This document shows positions 17,243-26,498 of a stretch of DNA of 64,000 nucleotides, one piece after another; positions within the stretch are counted from its first letter, which is position 1; each line of letters begins with the position of its first letter. A model generated the notes under the pieces. That model worked only from the letters and a program-made list of their open reading frames with translations, made no database searches and was not told the origin of the DNA. The position numbers were made by a program, and so were the translations under genes. The stretch is taken from positions 62,001 to 126,000 of the forward strand of contig CAZPKF010000003.1 of the NCBI GenBank assembly GCA_964587155.1. Reading direction: 5' to 3'. The DNA is from Hallerella sp964587155 (GTDB lineage: Bacteria > Fibrobacterota > Fibrobacteria > Fibrobacterales > Fibrobacteraceae).

Positions 17243-19195
17243 ATGCGCTGTTTCAAGAATCCCATCCTAGGCATCACGCTTTTCGCGTTTTTTATCCAGA
17301 CACTTTTGCTAGTCTTTTTCTACGCGCTTCCCGACCCTTTGGGACTTTCCATGCTCGAAATGTTCTCCGGAAAAATTCTATGGCAACTGTCCATGGCTTA
17401 CGGAGCCATTCTTGCAATGTCTTCCCTATTCGCTTTCGCAAAGGCTCCTCGCGCACTTTCCCTTTTTTACGTTTTTTATTTCTTCTTCGCCATTGTCGAT
17501 TACGAAGTTTTCCGTTTCACCCATCAGCGTCTTTCCTATTCTTATATCCGCACGTATTTTCACCCCTCGAACATTTTTGATTCCACGACGACCTCCACCC
17601 TCGGAAACGAACCGGGAACGGCGTTATACTTGGGGACGCTTTTCGTTATCATAGCAGCGGCAATCACCTTTTGCATTTTTTACACAAAACATCGCCAAAA
17701 GCAGAAAAAAGAAAATCCCAAAGCAGCTTCCGTTTTCGGCAAGAAACTCCCCGTGGCGATGCTTGTTTCGGGGCTCATCCTTTCTTCCATTCCCCTTTGG
17801 CTGTTTTTGGCGGGAACACGCGGAGTCAAAACAATTCCCGTATTCAATATTCCCGTCGATATGCGTTTCACCCTTGGAAAGCACACGCTGACGGCACCCA
17901 TCCTGCATATCGCCGCAGAAGAAACGTTCGAATTCGTGAAAGACAATTACACGGTGACAGATGAACTTGTCGCCGACCTGGACGCATTTCTTCCTAAGGA
18001 TTTTTCAGCGGCGAGAGTCTACGCGGATTACCCCGGATTCAGGAACGCTTCGGCAATTCCGTTCAAAGCGGAGCACCCTTACAACATCGTTTTGATTTTT
18101 GGAGAATCTTTTAAGGGGCGCGTTTTCAACCAAATGCTCGAAGGCGACACGACGTTCGCTCCGCACATTTGGAAATTAGCAAACGGAGGATACTTTTCAA
18201 ACGGCGGCGGGGCGCTCTGGTTTAAGCGCGCCTTCAGCGGCAGCTATCCGACTGTTCGCGGAACAATGTCCACTTACCTGGGATTTCCTTCGCATCCGAA
18301 CCGCGATTTGCCTAGCTTTTACGCTTCGAACCATTTTAGGGGATTCCCGGAATACTTGACGGATTACATTCGCGCTTACGTCACCATTTCAAATCCAATT
18401 TTTGACCACACACTTCCCTTCGTCGAAAAATTTTATGGAGAATGGAGTGCCTTGGAAGACCCCGAAATTCCAGGAACAATGGACAGTCTGGGCGTTGACA
18501 GGGCGATTAGCACACTAAAAAAACTCCCGACCGACAAAAATTGGCTGTTGACATTCAACACAATCGCTTCGCACATTCCATTTTACAATTACCCGGAATC
18601 GTTCGCCCCAAAGCCCGACGACGCCATGCTCCGTTATCGCAACGCGGTCCGTTACACTGATTTGCAATTGGGCCGTTTTTTCAGCGCACTAGCCACACGC
18701 CCTGATTTCGAAAGGACAGTCATCCTCATTTTAGGCGACCACGATACGCCTGTCGATTCAATCGACTACCGCGTTCCGCAGCCCTTGGGAGTCGCCGCTT
18801 CGCAGATTTTCCTGGGAATTTTTTCCGCGGACACAAATCTCTTCCACGGCTTGGAAATCCGCGAAGACGTCGCTTCTCAACTAGATGTGGGGCCAACCAT
18901 TTTGGATTTGGCGCAAGTTCGTGGGCCAAATCATTTTTGGGGATACGATTTGCTTTCTGAAAAGCGCCCGGCGGAACAACCGTCACTATTTTACACGCAG
19001 AACGCCTATTTTCTCGGTTTCCGGGATTCCGTTTTGACTGGCGGACTAGAAAACGAAGAAGTTTACGTGGGCAAAAACGGAGAATATTCCCGTTCGACAG
19101 ATTCCCTTTCCGTCGCCTGGAAACTTCGCGCAATCGGCGCAAGCCGCGTTTTGCGATCCCTGCTCCGCAATGATAAAATGTTGCCTCCGGAATAA
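17243..19195 (+). CDS. LtaS/OpgB-like sulfatase-fold phosphoglycerol transferase
   Basis: About 650 residues. Five or so membrane helices fill the first 190 residues; a large extracytoplasmic alkaline-phosphatase-fold domain follows. It starts NIVLIFGESFKGR (first metal-binding Glu) and continues with the FSGSYPTVRGTMSTYLG block that carries the likely catalytic Thr, a TIASHIPFYNY segment with a conserved His, and VILILGDHDTP with the Asp-His metal pair. LtaS and OpgB move glycerol phosphate from phosphatidylglycerol to polymers; related enzymes move phosphoethanolamine. In a Gram-negative cell it may modify a surface glycan made by the neighbouring glycosyltransferase. The ATG at 17243 is preferred over the TTG two codons earlier. 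Confidence 0.82.
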   Translation: MRCFKNPILGITLFAFFIQTLLLVFFYALPDPLGLSMLEMFSGKILWQLSMAYGAILAMSSLFAFAKAPRALSLFYVFYFFFAIVDYEVFRFTHQRLSYSYIRTYFHPSNIFDSTTTSTLGNEPGTALYLGTLFVIIAAAITFCIFYTKHRQKQKKENPKAASVFGKKLPVAMLVSGLILSSIPLWLFLAGTRGVKTIPVFNIPVDMRFTLGKHTLTAPILHIAAEETFEFVKDNYTVTDELVADLDAFLPKDFSAARVYADYPGFRNASAIPFKAEHPYNIVLIFGESFKGRVFNQMLEGDTTFAPHIWKLANGGYFSNGGGALWFKRAFSGSYPTVRGTMSTYLGFPSHPNRDLPSFYASNHFRGFPEYLTDYIRAYVTISNPIFDHTLPFVEKFYGEWSALEDPEIPGTMDSLGVDRAISTLKKLPTDKNWLLTFNTIASHIPFYNYPESFAPKPDDAMLRYRNAVRYTDLQLGRFFSALATRPDFERTVILILGDHDTPVDSIDYRVPQPLGVAASQIFLGIFSADTNLFHGLEIREDVASQLDVGPTILDLAQVRGPNHFWGYDLLSEKRPAEQPSLFYTQNAYFLGFRDSVLTGGLENEEVYVGKNGEYSRSTDSLSVAWKLRAIGASRVLRSLLRNDKMLPPE

Positions 19196-19269
19196 CTCCG
19201 CTTACAGCCGTTCCTAGGCGATTTATCGGATACTGCAAGCCTTTTGTCTAGCTAAAAATCGAATATTTA

Positions 19270-19281
19270 TATATTTGACTT
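19270..19281 (+). promoter_or_regulatory. Candidate leaderless promoter of the RND gene
   Basis: TATATTTG at 19270-19277 ends 4 nt before the ATG at 19282 and fits the Bacteroidota -7 consensus TAnnTTTG. No Shine-Dalgarno is present. A start of transcription at or next to the ATG is predicted. Confidence 0.45.
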
Positions 19282-21861
19282 ATGGCTACAAAAAAGACGC
19301 TCATAGAAAGATTTTCTGGCTGGTACATTCCCCTCATTTGCAAACACCCTTATAAAGCTCTGGCATTTTACATTTTGCTCGCGCTTGTATTTGCATTTCC
19401 CATTCTCGTCTATCCGGGGTTGAAACTCGATGCCGATTTAGCACACTTGCTCCCAGAAAAAACGCCGAGCGTCATCGCTCTAAACGAATCCTACGAACGA
19501 TTCGGCAGTACCGACAGATTCATGATAGCGATTCAAAGCGAAGATGTCGACCTTGTCGCCGCCATGCAGGATTCCATCACCGATTACATCCACAAAAATT
19601 GGCAAGGCGATTTTGTTTCAACGCAGATCGATAACGAAAATCAATTTTTCAAAGACAACGCCCTTCTTTATCTTCCGACGAAACATCTCGAAAAGATTCG
19701 CGATAATTTGGAAGATGTCCAACAAGAAATCGGTCGGGAGAACGGGCCGCTTGTCGTCGATTTGCTTTCTGACAACGTCCCACAAGAAAAAAAGGAGCGA
19801 GTTTGGTTTGACGCGAGCATTCCACAAGAGCTAGGACTTCCCGATGAAGCATTGAGCGCCTTTGATTCGTTCTTTCAAAAAGACTCCGCAAAAACAGAAA
19901 GCAAATCCTCTGAATGGGATTCCAAATCGACCATTCCCTCCCGGTTGAAAACGCGCTTGATTGGCAGTCCCAAGCCGGACAGCACCGGAAAAATTCTCTT
20001 CAACGGAGTCGTCAACGCCAAGCTGTTAAAGCCATCGACCGACTATGAATTCGTTACGCATATTTTGGCCCGCACCGATACGCTTTTGCAATACTTCAAC
20101 AGCAAAAATTATCCTGTTCCCACGCGATTCACCGTCGAAGGAACTTATGAAGGTCTGAAAGAAGTCGACGACATTGCAAACGACAGTACGTTCTCTTTTG
20201 GGATAAGCCTTGTTCTCATCTTTTTCCTCTCCGTTTTCTTTTTACGCAGCTTCAAAGGCCCGATTTTGTTGACGGCCACCGTACTTTACGCCTGTATTCC
20301 GACACTTGCTTTTACCGCTCTTTTATACGGGAAATTCAATCCGTTCACGGTTTTTGTCGCCTCGATTATTTTGGGCATCGGCATCGACTATTCCATTCAC
20401 ATGTTGGGAACCGCGCAAAAGATGTTGCACAAGTTTGCAAACCTCGAAGAGGTTCTGGAAAACGCCCAAAAGAAAATGTGCAAACCGTTCATTTTGGCAA
20501 GCTTCACGACCATCGCCGCGTTCCTCACCCTTTTGACTTCCCAATTCCGTGGGTTCTATGAATTTGGAATCGTCGCATCGATGGGCGTTCTGTTCAGCAT
20601 GATAACTTCGTTCCTCGTGCTTCCGGTTTTTGTCAAATGCCTTGGCGGAATTCCCCCTGCACCGACAGGAAGCCTTCTGCCCAAATCTTGGAGCGAAGCG
20701 AAAATCCGGAAATTCTTCACGAGAGCAGCCATTGTGGGATTTTTGATCGGCGGAGCTTCCATTTATTATTGTCAATATGTGGATTTTGAACACAACTTGC
20801 GCAATTTGCGCCGTGTTTCGACAGACAACACGCAAAAGAAGAATAAAATTTCGACCAAGGTGACAACCGCTTCCGGCAAGGCGAAATCCTCCACACCCGC
20901 TGCCGTGATGGGTTCTAAGCCAGAGCAATTAGACAAACTTTACGATACGCTCATGTATCGCCTTCTCGAAGAAAAAGACCCGATGCTCGGCAGTTTCCTC
21001 ACGCTCAAAACCTTCGTGCCCCCACAAGATTCACAAAACGCCCGGTTAGAAGTCATCGAAGAAATTCGGGATTTGGCAAGCGCCCGGATTTTTGACCGCG
21101 CCACGGGCGAAGATTCTTCGAACATCGCCACACTCCGCCAATTGGCGAAAGTGGAAGAGACCTTCTCTCCCGAAGATATTCCCGAATGGACTTTGGACCT
21201 TCTCCGCGAAAAAGACGGCTCTTATGGAAAGATCGGATTTATTTACGGCGACTTCCCCAGTTGGGATGCCAACGCGCTCCACAAATTCCAGAACCGCTAC
21301 GGCCACTGGAATTTTGACGGCGAAAACCTGCGGACATTCTCGTCACAGTTCATCCTTTCCGATGTCATTGAATCCGTCAAAGAGGACAGCTACAAATTGG
21401 CGGCAGCCATCATCGTCGTCATTCTGCTGACAATGGTCATTTCATTCCGCAAACCGAAACTTTTCCTCACCGGCGGAATTTCTTTTGGCATGGGATTCCT
21501 CATTACGCTTGGACTTCTCGGATTCCTCACGCACTTCCTTGACTTTGGAAAAATCAGCATTTACAACGTCATCGTCATTCCAATGGCTTTGGGAATCGGT
21601 ATCGACTCGACCATTTATTTTATCACGGATTGGGCGTCGAATAAAGAACATTCCCTCCGCAAGCTTTTGGATACGACCGGGCGCGATGTCATAGCCAGTT
21701 CACTGACGACTATCGCCGGGTTCGTCGGTTTCCTGTTCACCACTCACCGCGGCCTCCAAGGAATCGGACATCTCGCCTGCATCGGCATCGCCGTATTCTT
21801 GGTGACAAGCATTCTCTTTTCCATGTTCCTCTGCGGAACCCTTCTGAAGAAAAAAGACTAA
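19282..21861 (+). CDS. RND superfamily exporter, MMPL/HpnN-like
   Basis: 859 residues. The layout is one N-terminal helix (about 25-45), a first periplasmic domain, a helix bundle with GIGIDYSIHMLG near residue 370, a second periplasmic domain, and a second bundle with ALGIGIDSTIYFITDW near residue 770. The duplicated G-x-x-x-D motif in the fourth helix of each half carries the proton relay of MMPL-type transporters. Such proteins export lipids such as hopanoids or mycolipids rather than drugs. The neighbouring LtaS-like enzyme and glycosyltransferase make a lipid or glycolipid substrate plausible, but this is inference. No Shine-Dalgarno is seen; see the promoter entry. Confidence 0.88.
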   Translation: MATKKTLIERFSGWYIPLICKHPYKALAFYILLALVFAFPILVYPGLKLDADLAHLLPEKTPSVIALNESYERFGSTDRFMIAIQSEDVDLVAAMQDSITDYIHKNWQGDFVSTQIDNENQFFKDNALLYLPTKHLEKIRDNLEDVQQEIGRENGPLVVDLLSDNVPQEKKERVWFDASIPQELGLPDEALSAFDSFFQKDSAKTESKSSEWDSKSTIPSRLKTRLIGSPKPDSTGKILFNGVVNAKLLKPSTDYEFVTHILARTDTLLQYFNSKNYPVPTRFTVEGTYEGLKEVDDIANDSTFSFGISLVLIFFLSVFFLRSFKGPILLTATVLYACIPTLAFTALLYGKFNPFTVFVASIILGIGIDYSIHMLGTAQKMLHKFANLEEVLENAQKKMCKPFILASFTTIAAFLTLLTSQFRGFYEFGIVASMGVLFSMITSFLVLPVFVKCLGGIPPAPTGSLLPKSWSEAKIRKFFTRAAIVGFLIGGASIYYCQYVDFEHNLRNLRRVSTDNTQKKNKISTKVTTASGKAKSSTPAAVMGSKPEQLDKLYDTLMYRLLEEKDPMLGSFLTLKTFVPPQDSQNARLEVIEEIRDLASARIFDRATGEDSSNIATLRQLAKVEETFSPEDIPEWTLDLLREKDGSYGKIGFIYGDFPSWDANALHKFQNRYGHWNFDGENLRTFSSQFILSDVIESVKEDSYKLAAAIIVVILLTMVISFRKPKLFLTGGISFGMGFLITLGLLGFLTHFLDFGKISIYNVIVIPMALGIGIDSTIYFITDWASNKEHSLRKLLDTTGRDVIASSLTTIAGFVGFLFTTHRGLQGIGHLACIGIAVFLVTSILFSMFLCGTLLKKKD

Positions 21862-21866
21862 AGGCA

Positions 21867-22280
21867 ATGTGACTGCTGTTCGCCATCAGAGCAGCCCTAT
21901 TTGCCGCATTGACAGCCATTTTAGCAAAAGTTGGAATTGAAAATATCAATTCCACTCTTGCTACGGCAATTCGGACAATCATTGAACTCTTAATGGCGTG
22001 GGGCATGGTTTTTATTACAAACGTCCAAGGTGAAATTGTAAACATCAACAAAAAAAGTTGGCTTTTTCTCGTACTTTCTGGAATCGCCACCGGCGTTTCG
22101 TGGCTTTGTTACTACAAAGCACTCCAAACAGGCGACGTTTCCAAAGTTGTCCCCATCGATAAATTGAGCCTGGTCCCCACTTTGATTCTGGCCTTCGTTT
22201 TTCTTCACGAGCCATTTTCAGCCAAAGCCACTCTCGGGACAATTTTACTTGCCGCCGGGACTTTAATTATCATTCTTTAA
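21867..22280 (+). CDS. EamA family transporter with an in-frame TGA at codon 2
   Basis: The product is a four- to five-helix EamA half-protein of about 137 residues, with LTAILAKVGIENINSTLATAIRT, TGVSWLCYYKALQTGDVSKVVPIDKLS and a final LHEPFSAKATLGTILLAAGTL segment. It belongs to the short EamA/DMT group that pairs up to make an exporter. The family N-terminus is expected to read about M-W-L-L-F-A. Here ATG (21867) is followed by TGA and then CTG CTG TTC GCC in frame, so a TGG to TGA change at codon 2 is the simplest reading. Otherwise initiation is at CTG 21873, which has AAGG 8 nt upstream, or at TTG 21909, which would lose most of helix 1. Confidence 0.75.
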
Positions 22281-22287
22281 TCAAAAT

Positions 22288-23166
22288 TCATTTTCCAAAT
22301 GTTTTCCATTCGGATTCCGCGTCAAAACGTTCTAAAAAAGAATGCCGTTTCCCATCCGCTTTAAATCCGGGAAACGTTTCGATGCACACCGAATGGACTG
22401 CGTGAAAAATGCTTTTTTCAATGCCGGGATTGTGCTTTTTCAATTGGCGAATCAGCAGTTTAACTTCTTTCCGTTTGCTCCGTTCTTCTCCATCGCTTTC
22501 CATTTCTTTTTCCGTAAACTTGCAAGCGCATTGGATGAAATGCAAATCGTTATAACGGCACCAGGCGACAATGTCGTCTTCATGTACAGAATAAAGCGGG
22601 CGGATTAAATCCATTCCTTCAAAATTTCGGCTGTGGAGCATCGGCGGCATCGCCTGCAACTGGGAACCGTAAAACAAACTGAGCACAGTCGTTTCGATAA
22701 CATCCGAAAAATGATGTCCCAGGGCGATTTTATTGCAGCCCATATCTTTGGCAAAACGGTATAAATGCCCGCGGCGCATTCGGGCGCAAATGTAACACGG
22801 CGATTTCTTTTCCCGATTGGCCACATCAAAAATATCCGTATTGAAAATCCGGATGGGAATTTCGAGCAAGGCGGCGTTGCTTTCGATTTTTTCACGATTC
22901 TTTGCACTGTACCCCGGATCCATAACCAAATATTCCACGTCAAACGGAATTTCTGTGTAACGGTGCAGCATTTGCATCAGTTTTGCGAGGAGCATGGAAT
23001 CCTTACCGCCCGAAATACAGACAGCAATTTTATCCCCGGGACGAATCAGTCGATACGTTTTAATGGCAGATACAAAAGGACTCCACAGTTTGCTGCGAAA
23101 TTTTTTAGAAATGCTTTTCTCCGCCTTTTGCGCGCGATTCTGTTCACACACCATACAAACTGCCAT
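22288..23166 (-). CDS. PP-loop ATPase, TtcA-like tRNA thiolation family
   Basis: About 292 residues. The ATP pyrophosphatase loop is ISGGKDSMLL. Downstream is a CYICARMRRG motif, the CxxC that binds an Fe-S cluster or sulfur in TtcA/TtuA-type tRNA thiolases, then IALGHHFSDVIETT, which is the C-terminal LGHH block. TtcA makes 2-thiocytidine at tRNA position 32; related enzymes act on other positions. A short extra CMVC pair stands at the N-terminus. The frame runs open to 23271, but 23166 (or 23154) fits the end of the upstream M32 gene, giving an overlap of about 10-23 bp. Confidence 0.8.
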   Translation of the reverse strand: MAVCMVCEQNRAQKAEKSISKKFRSKLWSPFVSAIKTYRLIRPGDKIAVCISGGKDSMLLAKLMQMLHRYTEIPFDVEYLVMDPGYSAKNREKIESNAALLEIPIRIFNTDIFDVANREKKSPCYICARMRRGHLYRFAKDMGCNKIALGHHFSDVIETTVLSLFYGSQLQAMPPMLHSRNFEGMDLIRPLYSVHEDDIVAWCRYNDLHFIQCACKFTEKEMESDGEERSKRKEVKLLIRQLKKHNPGIEKSIFHAVHSVCIETFPGFKADGKRHSFLERFDAESEWKTFGK

Positions 23167-24655
23167 ATTTCCGTTCGAGATAATCCAAAAAATCCCTTTC
23201 GGTAAATTCACGCCCGGTGATTTTTCGAATCCAAGTTTTGGCGTCGAGCCGGTCTGCAAATTTCCAGACATGCTCTTTCATCCAATCGTTGATCAAGCAG
23301 ATTTTCCCGTCAGAGACAGCTTCATCAATATTCAAATCTTCTTGCATCCGATTATAATACATGGCGTTATAAAAATTTCCCAACGCATACGTCGGAAAAT
23401 ATCCGAATCCAGATGTCCAGTGAACGTCTTGCAAAATTCCCTCGCTGTCTTTCGACGGTCGGATGCCCAGATATTCTTCGTACTTGTCATTCCAAATTCG
23501 GGGAAGATCCGCCACATCTACTTTTTCGTTCAATATCAATTGCTCCATTTCAAAACGGATAATGATATGGAACGTATAAGTGAATTCATCCGCTTCCGTG
23601 CGCACAAAGCTTGGGGTCACCAAATTCACTGCTTCGTAAAACTGCTTTTCCGTCACGTCGACAAAGACCGTTGGAAAAATTTCCTTGGCCTTTTTGAAAA
23701 TCAAATGGATGAACGCCCGGGATCGCCCAATGCGATTTTCGTAAAAACGCGAAACTGATTCGTGCTGCCCCAATGTTTTTCCATATTGAACGAAATGTTC
23801 AAAATTTTCCATTGGCTGATTCTGTTCAAATAAAGCGTGCCCGCCTTCATGAATAATCGAATACATGCTAGACGTAAACTGTTTTCTGTCGTAATGCGTC
23901 GTCACGCGGACATCATCTTCGGCAAGACCTTCGGTAAATGGATGTTCGCTTGTCGAAAATGTTCCCCGGCTAAAATCAAAGCCGATTAATTTCAAAAGGT
24001 AATCCGCCATTTTCCGCTGCGATTCATCCGTCACTGGCCTAGACAAAAAATCCGTCCGGATTTTCTTTTTGCTTTTTAGAATTTTCCGGAGCATAGGAAC
24101 AAGGCATTCCTTGCAAGATTCAAAAATGCGATTCAAATCCTTAGCTGTCATGCCGCGTTCATAAACATCCAATAAATTATCGTAGGGAACTTTAGACTTT
24201 TTTTCCGCCAATGCTATTTGCTTCAAAGAAACCCGGCGAACTTCCGAAAGTGACGGAGCAAACAGAGAATAATCCGAACGTTCCTTAGCCGAAAGCCAAT
24301 CCACAAAAGCCCGGTTGAAAACCAACGAAAATTCTTTGTCCATTTTAGGAGTCACGTTTTTAGTGCGGAGATGCTCCCTGTACAAATTTTCCACCAGAAC
24401 TTTGTCCCATTCATCCAAATAATTTCGCTTGCCAAAAAGGCGTTCCAACGCCGAAATGAATTTGACCGACTTCGAAATCCGGAACGCCCGATTTGAAAGG
24501 AACGCCGCGGCTTCTCCCTGACGTTGCAAAGCCATCGATGGACAAACCGTTTGTTTGTCAAATTCAATAATGCGACAAGCGTGCAAGTATGTTTCTCTTT
24601 CTTTCAACGCTTCGCGGAGAACCTTCAAATCTTTTTGGATATTTTCACAATTCAT
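23144..24655 (-). CDS. Metallocarboxypeptidase, M32 (Taq) family
   Basis: 503 residues, the normal M32 length. The zinc motif is IHEGGHALFEQ with HEGGH at residues 269-273. The third ligand glutamate and the family block GQHESVSRFYENRIGRS follow near residue 300. M32 enzymes remove C-terminal residues from peptides in the cytosol and all are strongly helical, as here. The ATG at 24655 is preferred over the TTG at 24661 because GAGG lies 7 nt upstream. Its end overlaps the start of the PP-loop gene. Confidence 0.93.
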   Translation of the reverse strand: MNCENIQKDLKVLREALKERETYLHACRIIEFDKQTVCPSMALQRQGEAAAFLSNRAFRISKSVKFISALERLFGKRNYLDEWDKVLVENLYREHLRTKNVTPKMDKEFSLVFNRAFVDWLSAKERSDYSLFAPSLSEVRRVSLKQIALAEKKSKVPYDNLLDVYERGMTAKDLNRIFESCKECLVPMLRKILKSKKKIRTDFLSRPVTDESQRKMADYLLKLIGFDFSRGTFSTSEHPFTEGLAEDDVRVTTHYDRKQFTSSMYSIIHEGGHALFEQNQPMENFEHFVQYGKTLGQHESVSRFYENRIGRSRAFIHLIFKKAKEIFPTVFVDVTEKQFYEAVNLVTPSFVRTEADEFTYTFHIIIRFEMEQLILNEKVDVADLPRIWNDKYEEYLGIRPSKDSEGILQDVHWTSGFGYFPTYALGNFYNAMYYNRMQEDLNIDEAVSDGKICLINDWMKEHVWKFADRLDAKTWIRKITGREFTERDFLDYLERKYGSLYGV

Positions 24656-24672
24656 TTGCAAGCCTCAAAAAA

Positions 24673-25134
24673 TCAGACATGGTGATAAGGATGCCCAGCG
24701 ATAACCATCAACGTGCGGTAAAGCTGTTCCACCAAAATCACCCGCGCATGATCATGCGTAAAAGTCAACGGTGAAAGCGAAAGCAGCAGAGACGACTGTT
24801 TTTTGATTTCTTCCGAAATTCCATAAGCCGATCCGATGAGAAATACGCAATTCGACGCCAACTGCGGACGAATCCAATTCGAAAGCTGCACCGTATTCAA
24901 AAGTCGCCCTTCTTCGGCAAGCGCTATCCATTTGAATTTCTCGCGAGGGAACCGTTTTGAAAATTCAGCCGCTTCTTCTGCAAGTCCCTTCAACCGGTCT
25001 TCACGTTTACTTTCACGCAATTCCACGACTTCGATTTGTACATTGGACGATCGCAAACGCTTCGTGTATTTTTCCACTTCCTCTTTGACAAAAGGCGATC
25101 CCGGTTTTCCAAAAACGGCAACGACGAGTTTCAT
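24673..25134 (-). CDS. rlmH: 23S rRNA (pseudouridine-1915-N3)-methyltransferase RlmH
   Basis: 153 residues, a small SPOUT enzyme that methylates pseudouridine 1915 in helix 69 of the ribosome. It starts MKLVVAVFGKPG. Residues FLIGSAYGISEEI form the knotted AdoMet site (family G-G-A/S motif), and it ends in the conserved LVEQLYRTLMVIAGHPYHH. The ATG overlaps the stop of the phosphoesterase gene by four bases (ATGA). Confidence 0.96.
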   Translation of the reverse strand: MKLVVAVFGKPGSPFVKEEVEKYTKRLRSSNVQIEVVELRESKREDRLKGLAEEAAEFSKRFPREKFKWIALAEEGRLLNTVQLSNWIRPQLASNCVFLIGSAYGISEEIKKQSSLLLSLSPLTFTHDHARVILVEQLYRTLMVIAGHPYHHV

Positions 25135-25859
25135 CGTCCCAATTCCAACCGTTCCACCAAAAAGTCCGGGAGCCCTACATCGCGCATCGCTTTCTGCGTC
25201 CGGGCGATATCGTATTCCAATCTCACCAATTTCACTGTCCGATTTTCCGTATCATAAAGACAGTAACAGGCCCTCGGGTCGCGGTCCCGCGGCTGTCCCA
25301 CGCTACCGACATTCATCAACAAGCGTTCTCCGTTTTCTAACGCATAACTTCCCGTTTCTATGACCTTCGGAATTTCTCCATCGCGCATGGCGACGATTAC
25401 CGGACTGTGCGTGTGGCCGAAAAAGCAATGCCTTTCCGAAAAATGATCATAAGCGTCCAAGGCATCTTCTAAATCCGTGACATAAATCCAATCCGCCGGA
25501 GACATCGGAGATGCGTGGACAAAGCAAATGTCGTTTTCTTCCAACATGTAAGGCAACGACCGCAAATACTGTTTGGATTCTTCCGTCAACGCACTTTGCG
25601 TCCATTCAATCGCTTTTTTCGCATAAGGATTGAAACCCACGTCCGAATCCCATTTGATGGCGACACTGTCGTGATTACCCAAAATGCAAACATCGGCGTT
25701 TTCTTTCACAATGGAGACGCATTCATTCGGACTGGCTCCGTATCCCACGATATCGCCAAGACAAACACGACGCTCCACCCCATGAGCCGTCATTGATTCC
25801 AATACGACTTCCAAAGCCGGTAGATTTGCGTGAATGTCCGAATAAATTCCATACAACAT
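25131..25859 (-). CDS. Calcineurin-like metallophosphoesterase (YfcE-type)
   Basis: 242 residues from the ATG at 25859. This start gives MLYGIYSDIHANLPALE, the D-x-H metal motif at the very N-terminus. The longer frame (to 25928) would run into the divergent slyD-like gene and adds unrelated residues. Other motifs in order are GDIVGYG, GNHDS, and FGHTHSPV. These are all five metallophosphatase blocks. The substrate is unknown; relatives cleave phosphodiesters or nucleotides. Translationally coupled to rlmH. Confidence 0.88.
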   Translation of the reverse strand: MLYGIYSDIHANLPALEVVLESMTAHGVERRVCLGDIVGYGASPNECVSIVKENADVCILGNHDSVAIKWDSDVGFNPYAKKAIEWTQSALTEESKQYLRSLPYMLEENDICFVHASPMSPADWIYVTDLEDALDAYDHFSERHCFFGHTHSPVIVAMRDGEIPKVIETGSYALENGERLLMNVGSVGQPRDRDPRACYCLYDTENRTVKLVRLEYDIARTQKAMRDVGLPDFLVERLELGR

Positions 25860-25879
25860 ACCATTCAATATAGCTTTTC

Positions 25880-25893
25880 TATATTTACGGTTA
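25880..25893 (+). promoter_or_regulatory. Candidate leaderless promoter of the SlyD-like gene
   Basis: TATATT at 25880-25885 is 8 nt before the ATG at 25894. There is no Shine-Dalgarno between them. Transcription would begin at or 1-2 nt before the start codon. Confidence 0.4.
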
Positions 25894-26484
25894 ATGGAAA
25901 CGGTCGAGAAAAACAAGAAAGTTAGCATAAGCTATTCCTTAAAAGACGAAAACGGCAAAATCATCGAAGAAGTTCCGAAAACGTACCCTTTTGTCTATAT
26001 GCAAGGATGCGACAGCGTCATCGAAGGTTTAGAAGATGCTTTAGAAGGCCACCACATCGGTGACCACGTCATTGCAAACATTCCTTATAATAAAGGATAC
26101 GGCCCTTACCGCAGCGATTTGATTGTCAAAGTTCCCAAACAAGAACTGTACGAAATCGGCGAACTGTGGCTGGGCATGGAATTGGAATGGATCCAGAAAA
26201 CGCCGGATACCGAAATATCCATTCCCGAAGACCCGCACGACATTTACGCTGCCGACAACGAAGAAGATGATCCGCCGATTTACGTTATCCGCGAAATTCA
26301 AAAAGATTTCGTCATTTTGGATGGGAATCATCCCTTCGCAGGCAAAGATTTGACTTTTGACATCCATATCATCGATATTTCCGACGCATCGGCGACCGAA
26401 CTAGAAACAGGCGTGCCCGACGAATACGAAGAAGACGAAGAAGACGAAGAAGACGATCTTAGCGACGACGAATTACCGTTTTAA
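25894..26484 (+). CDS. FKBP-type peptidyl-prolyl isomerase, SlyD-like
   Basis: 196 residues. The N-terminal KVSISYSLKDENGKIIEEV strand, then GCDSVIEGLEDALEGHHIGD and PYNKGYGPYR are the FKBP core split by an insert-in-flap chaperone domain, as in SlyD. The C-terminus is a run of Glu and Asp (EEDEEDEEDDLSDDE) instead of the His-rich nickel tail of E. coli SlyD, so a metallochaperone role is not indicated. It should catalyse proline isomerisation and act as a folding helper in the cytosol. rpiA follows 14 bp later with its own Shine-Dalgarno. Confidence 0.88.
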   Translation: METVEKNKKVSISYSLKDENGKIIEEVPKTYPFVYMQGCDSVIEGLEDALEGHHIGDHVIANIPYNKGYGPYRSDLIVKVPKQELYEIGELWLGMELEWIQKTPDTEISIPEDPHDIYAADNEEDDPPIYVIREIQKDFVILDGNHPFAGKDLTFDIHIIDISDASATELETGVPDEYEEDEEDEEDDLSDDELPF

Positions 26485-26498
26485 CCCCAGGAGAAACT

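Noticed and set aside
24429..24444. 16-nt match between the last CRISPR spacer (10003-10032, first bases TTGCCAAAAAGGCGTT) and the M32 peptidase gene
   Set aside because: The match covers only the 5', PAM-distal part of the spacer, and the seed half does not match. It cannot be a working self-target and is probably chance.
26420..26480. Low-complexity GAAGAC repeat
   Set aside because: It encodes the acidic tail of the SlyD-like protein and needs no other explanation.
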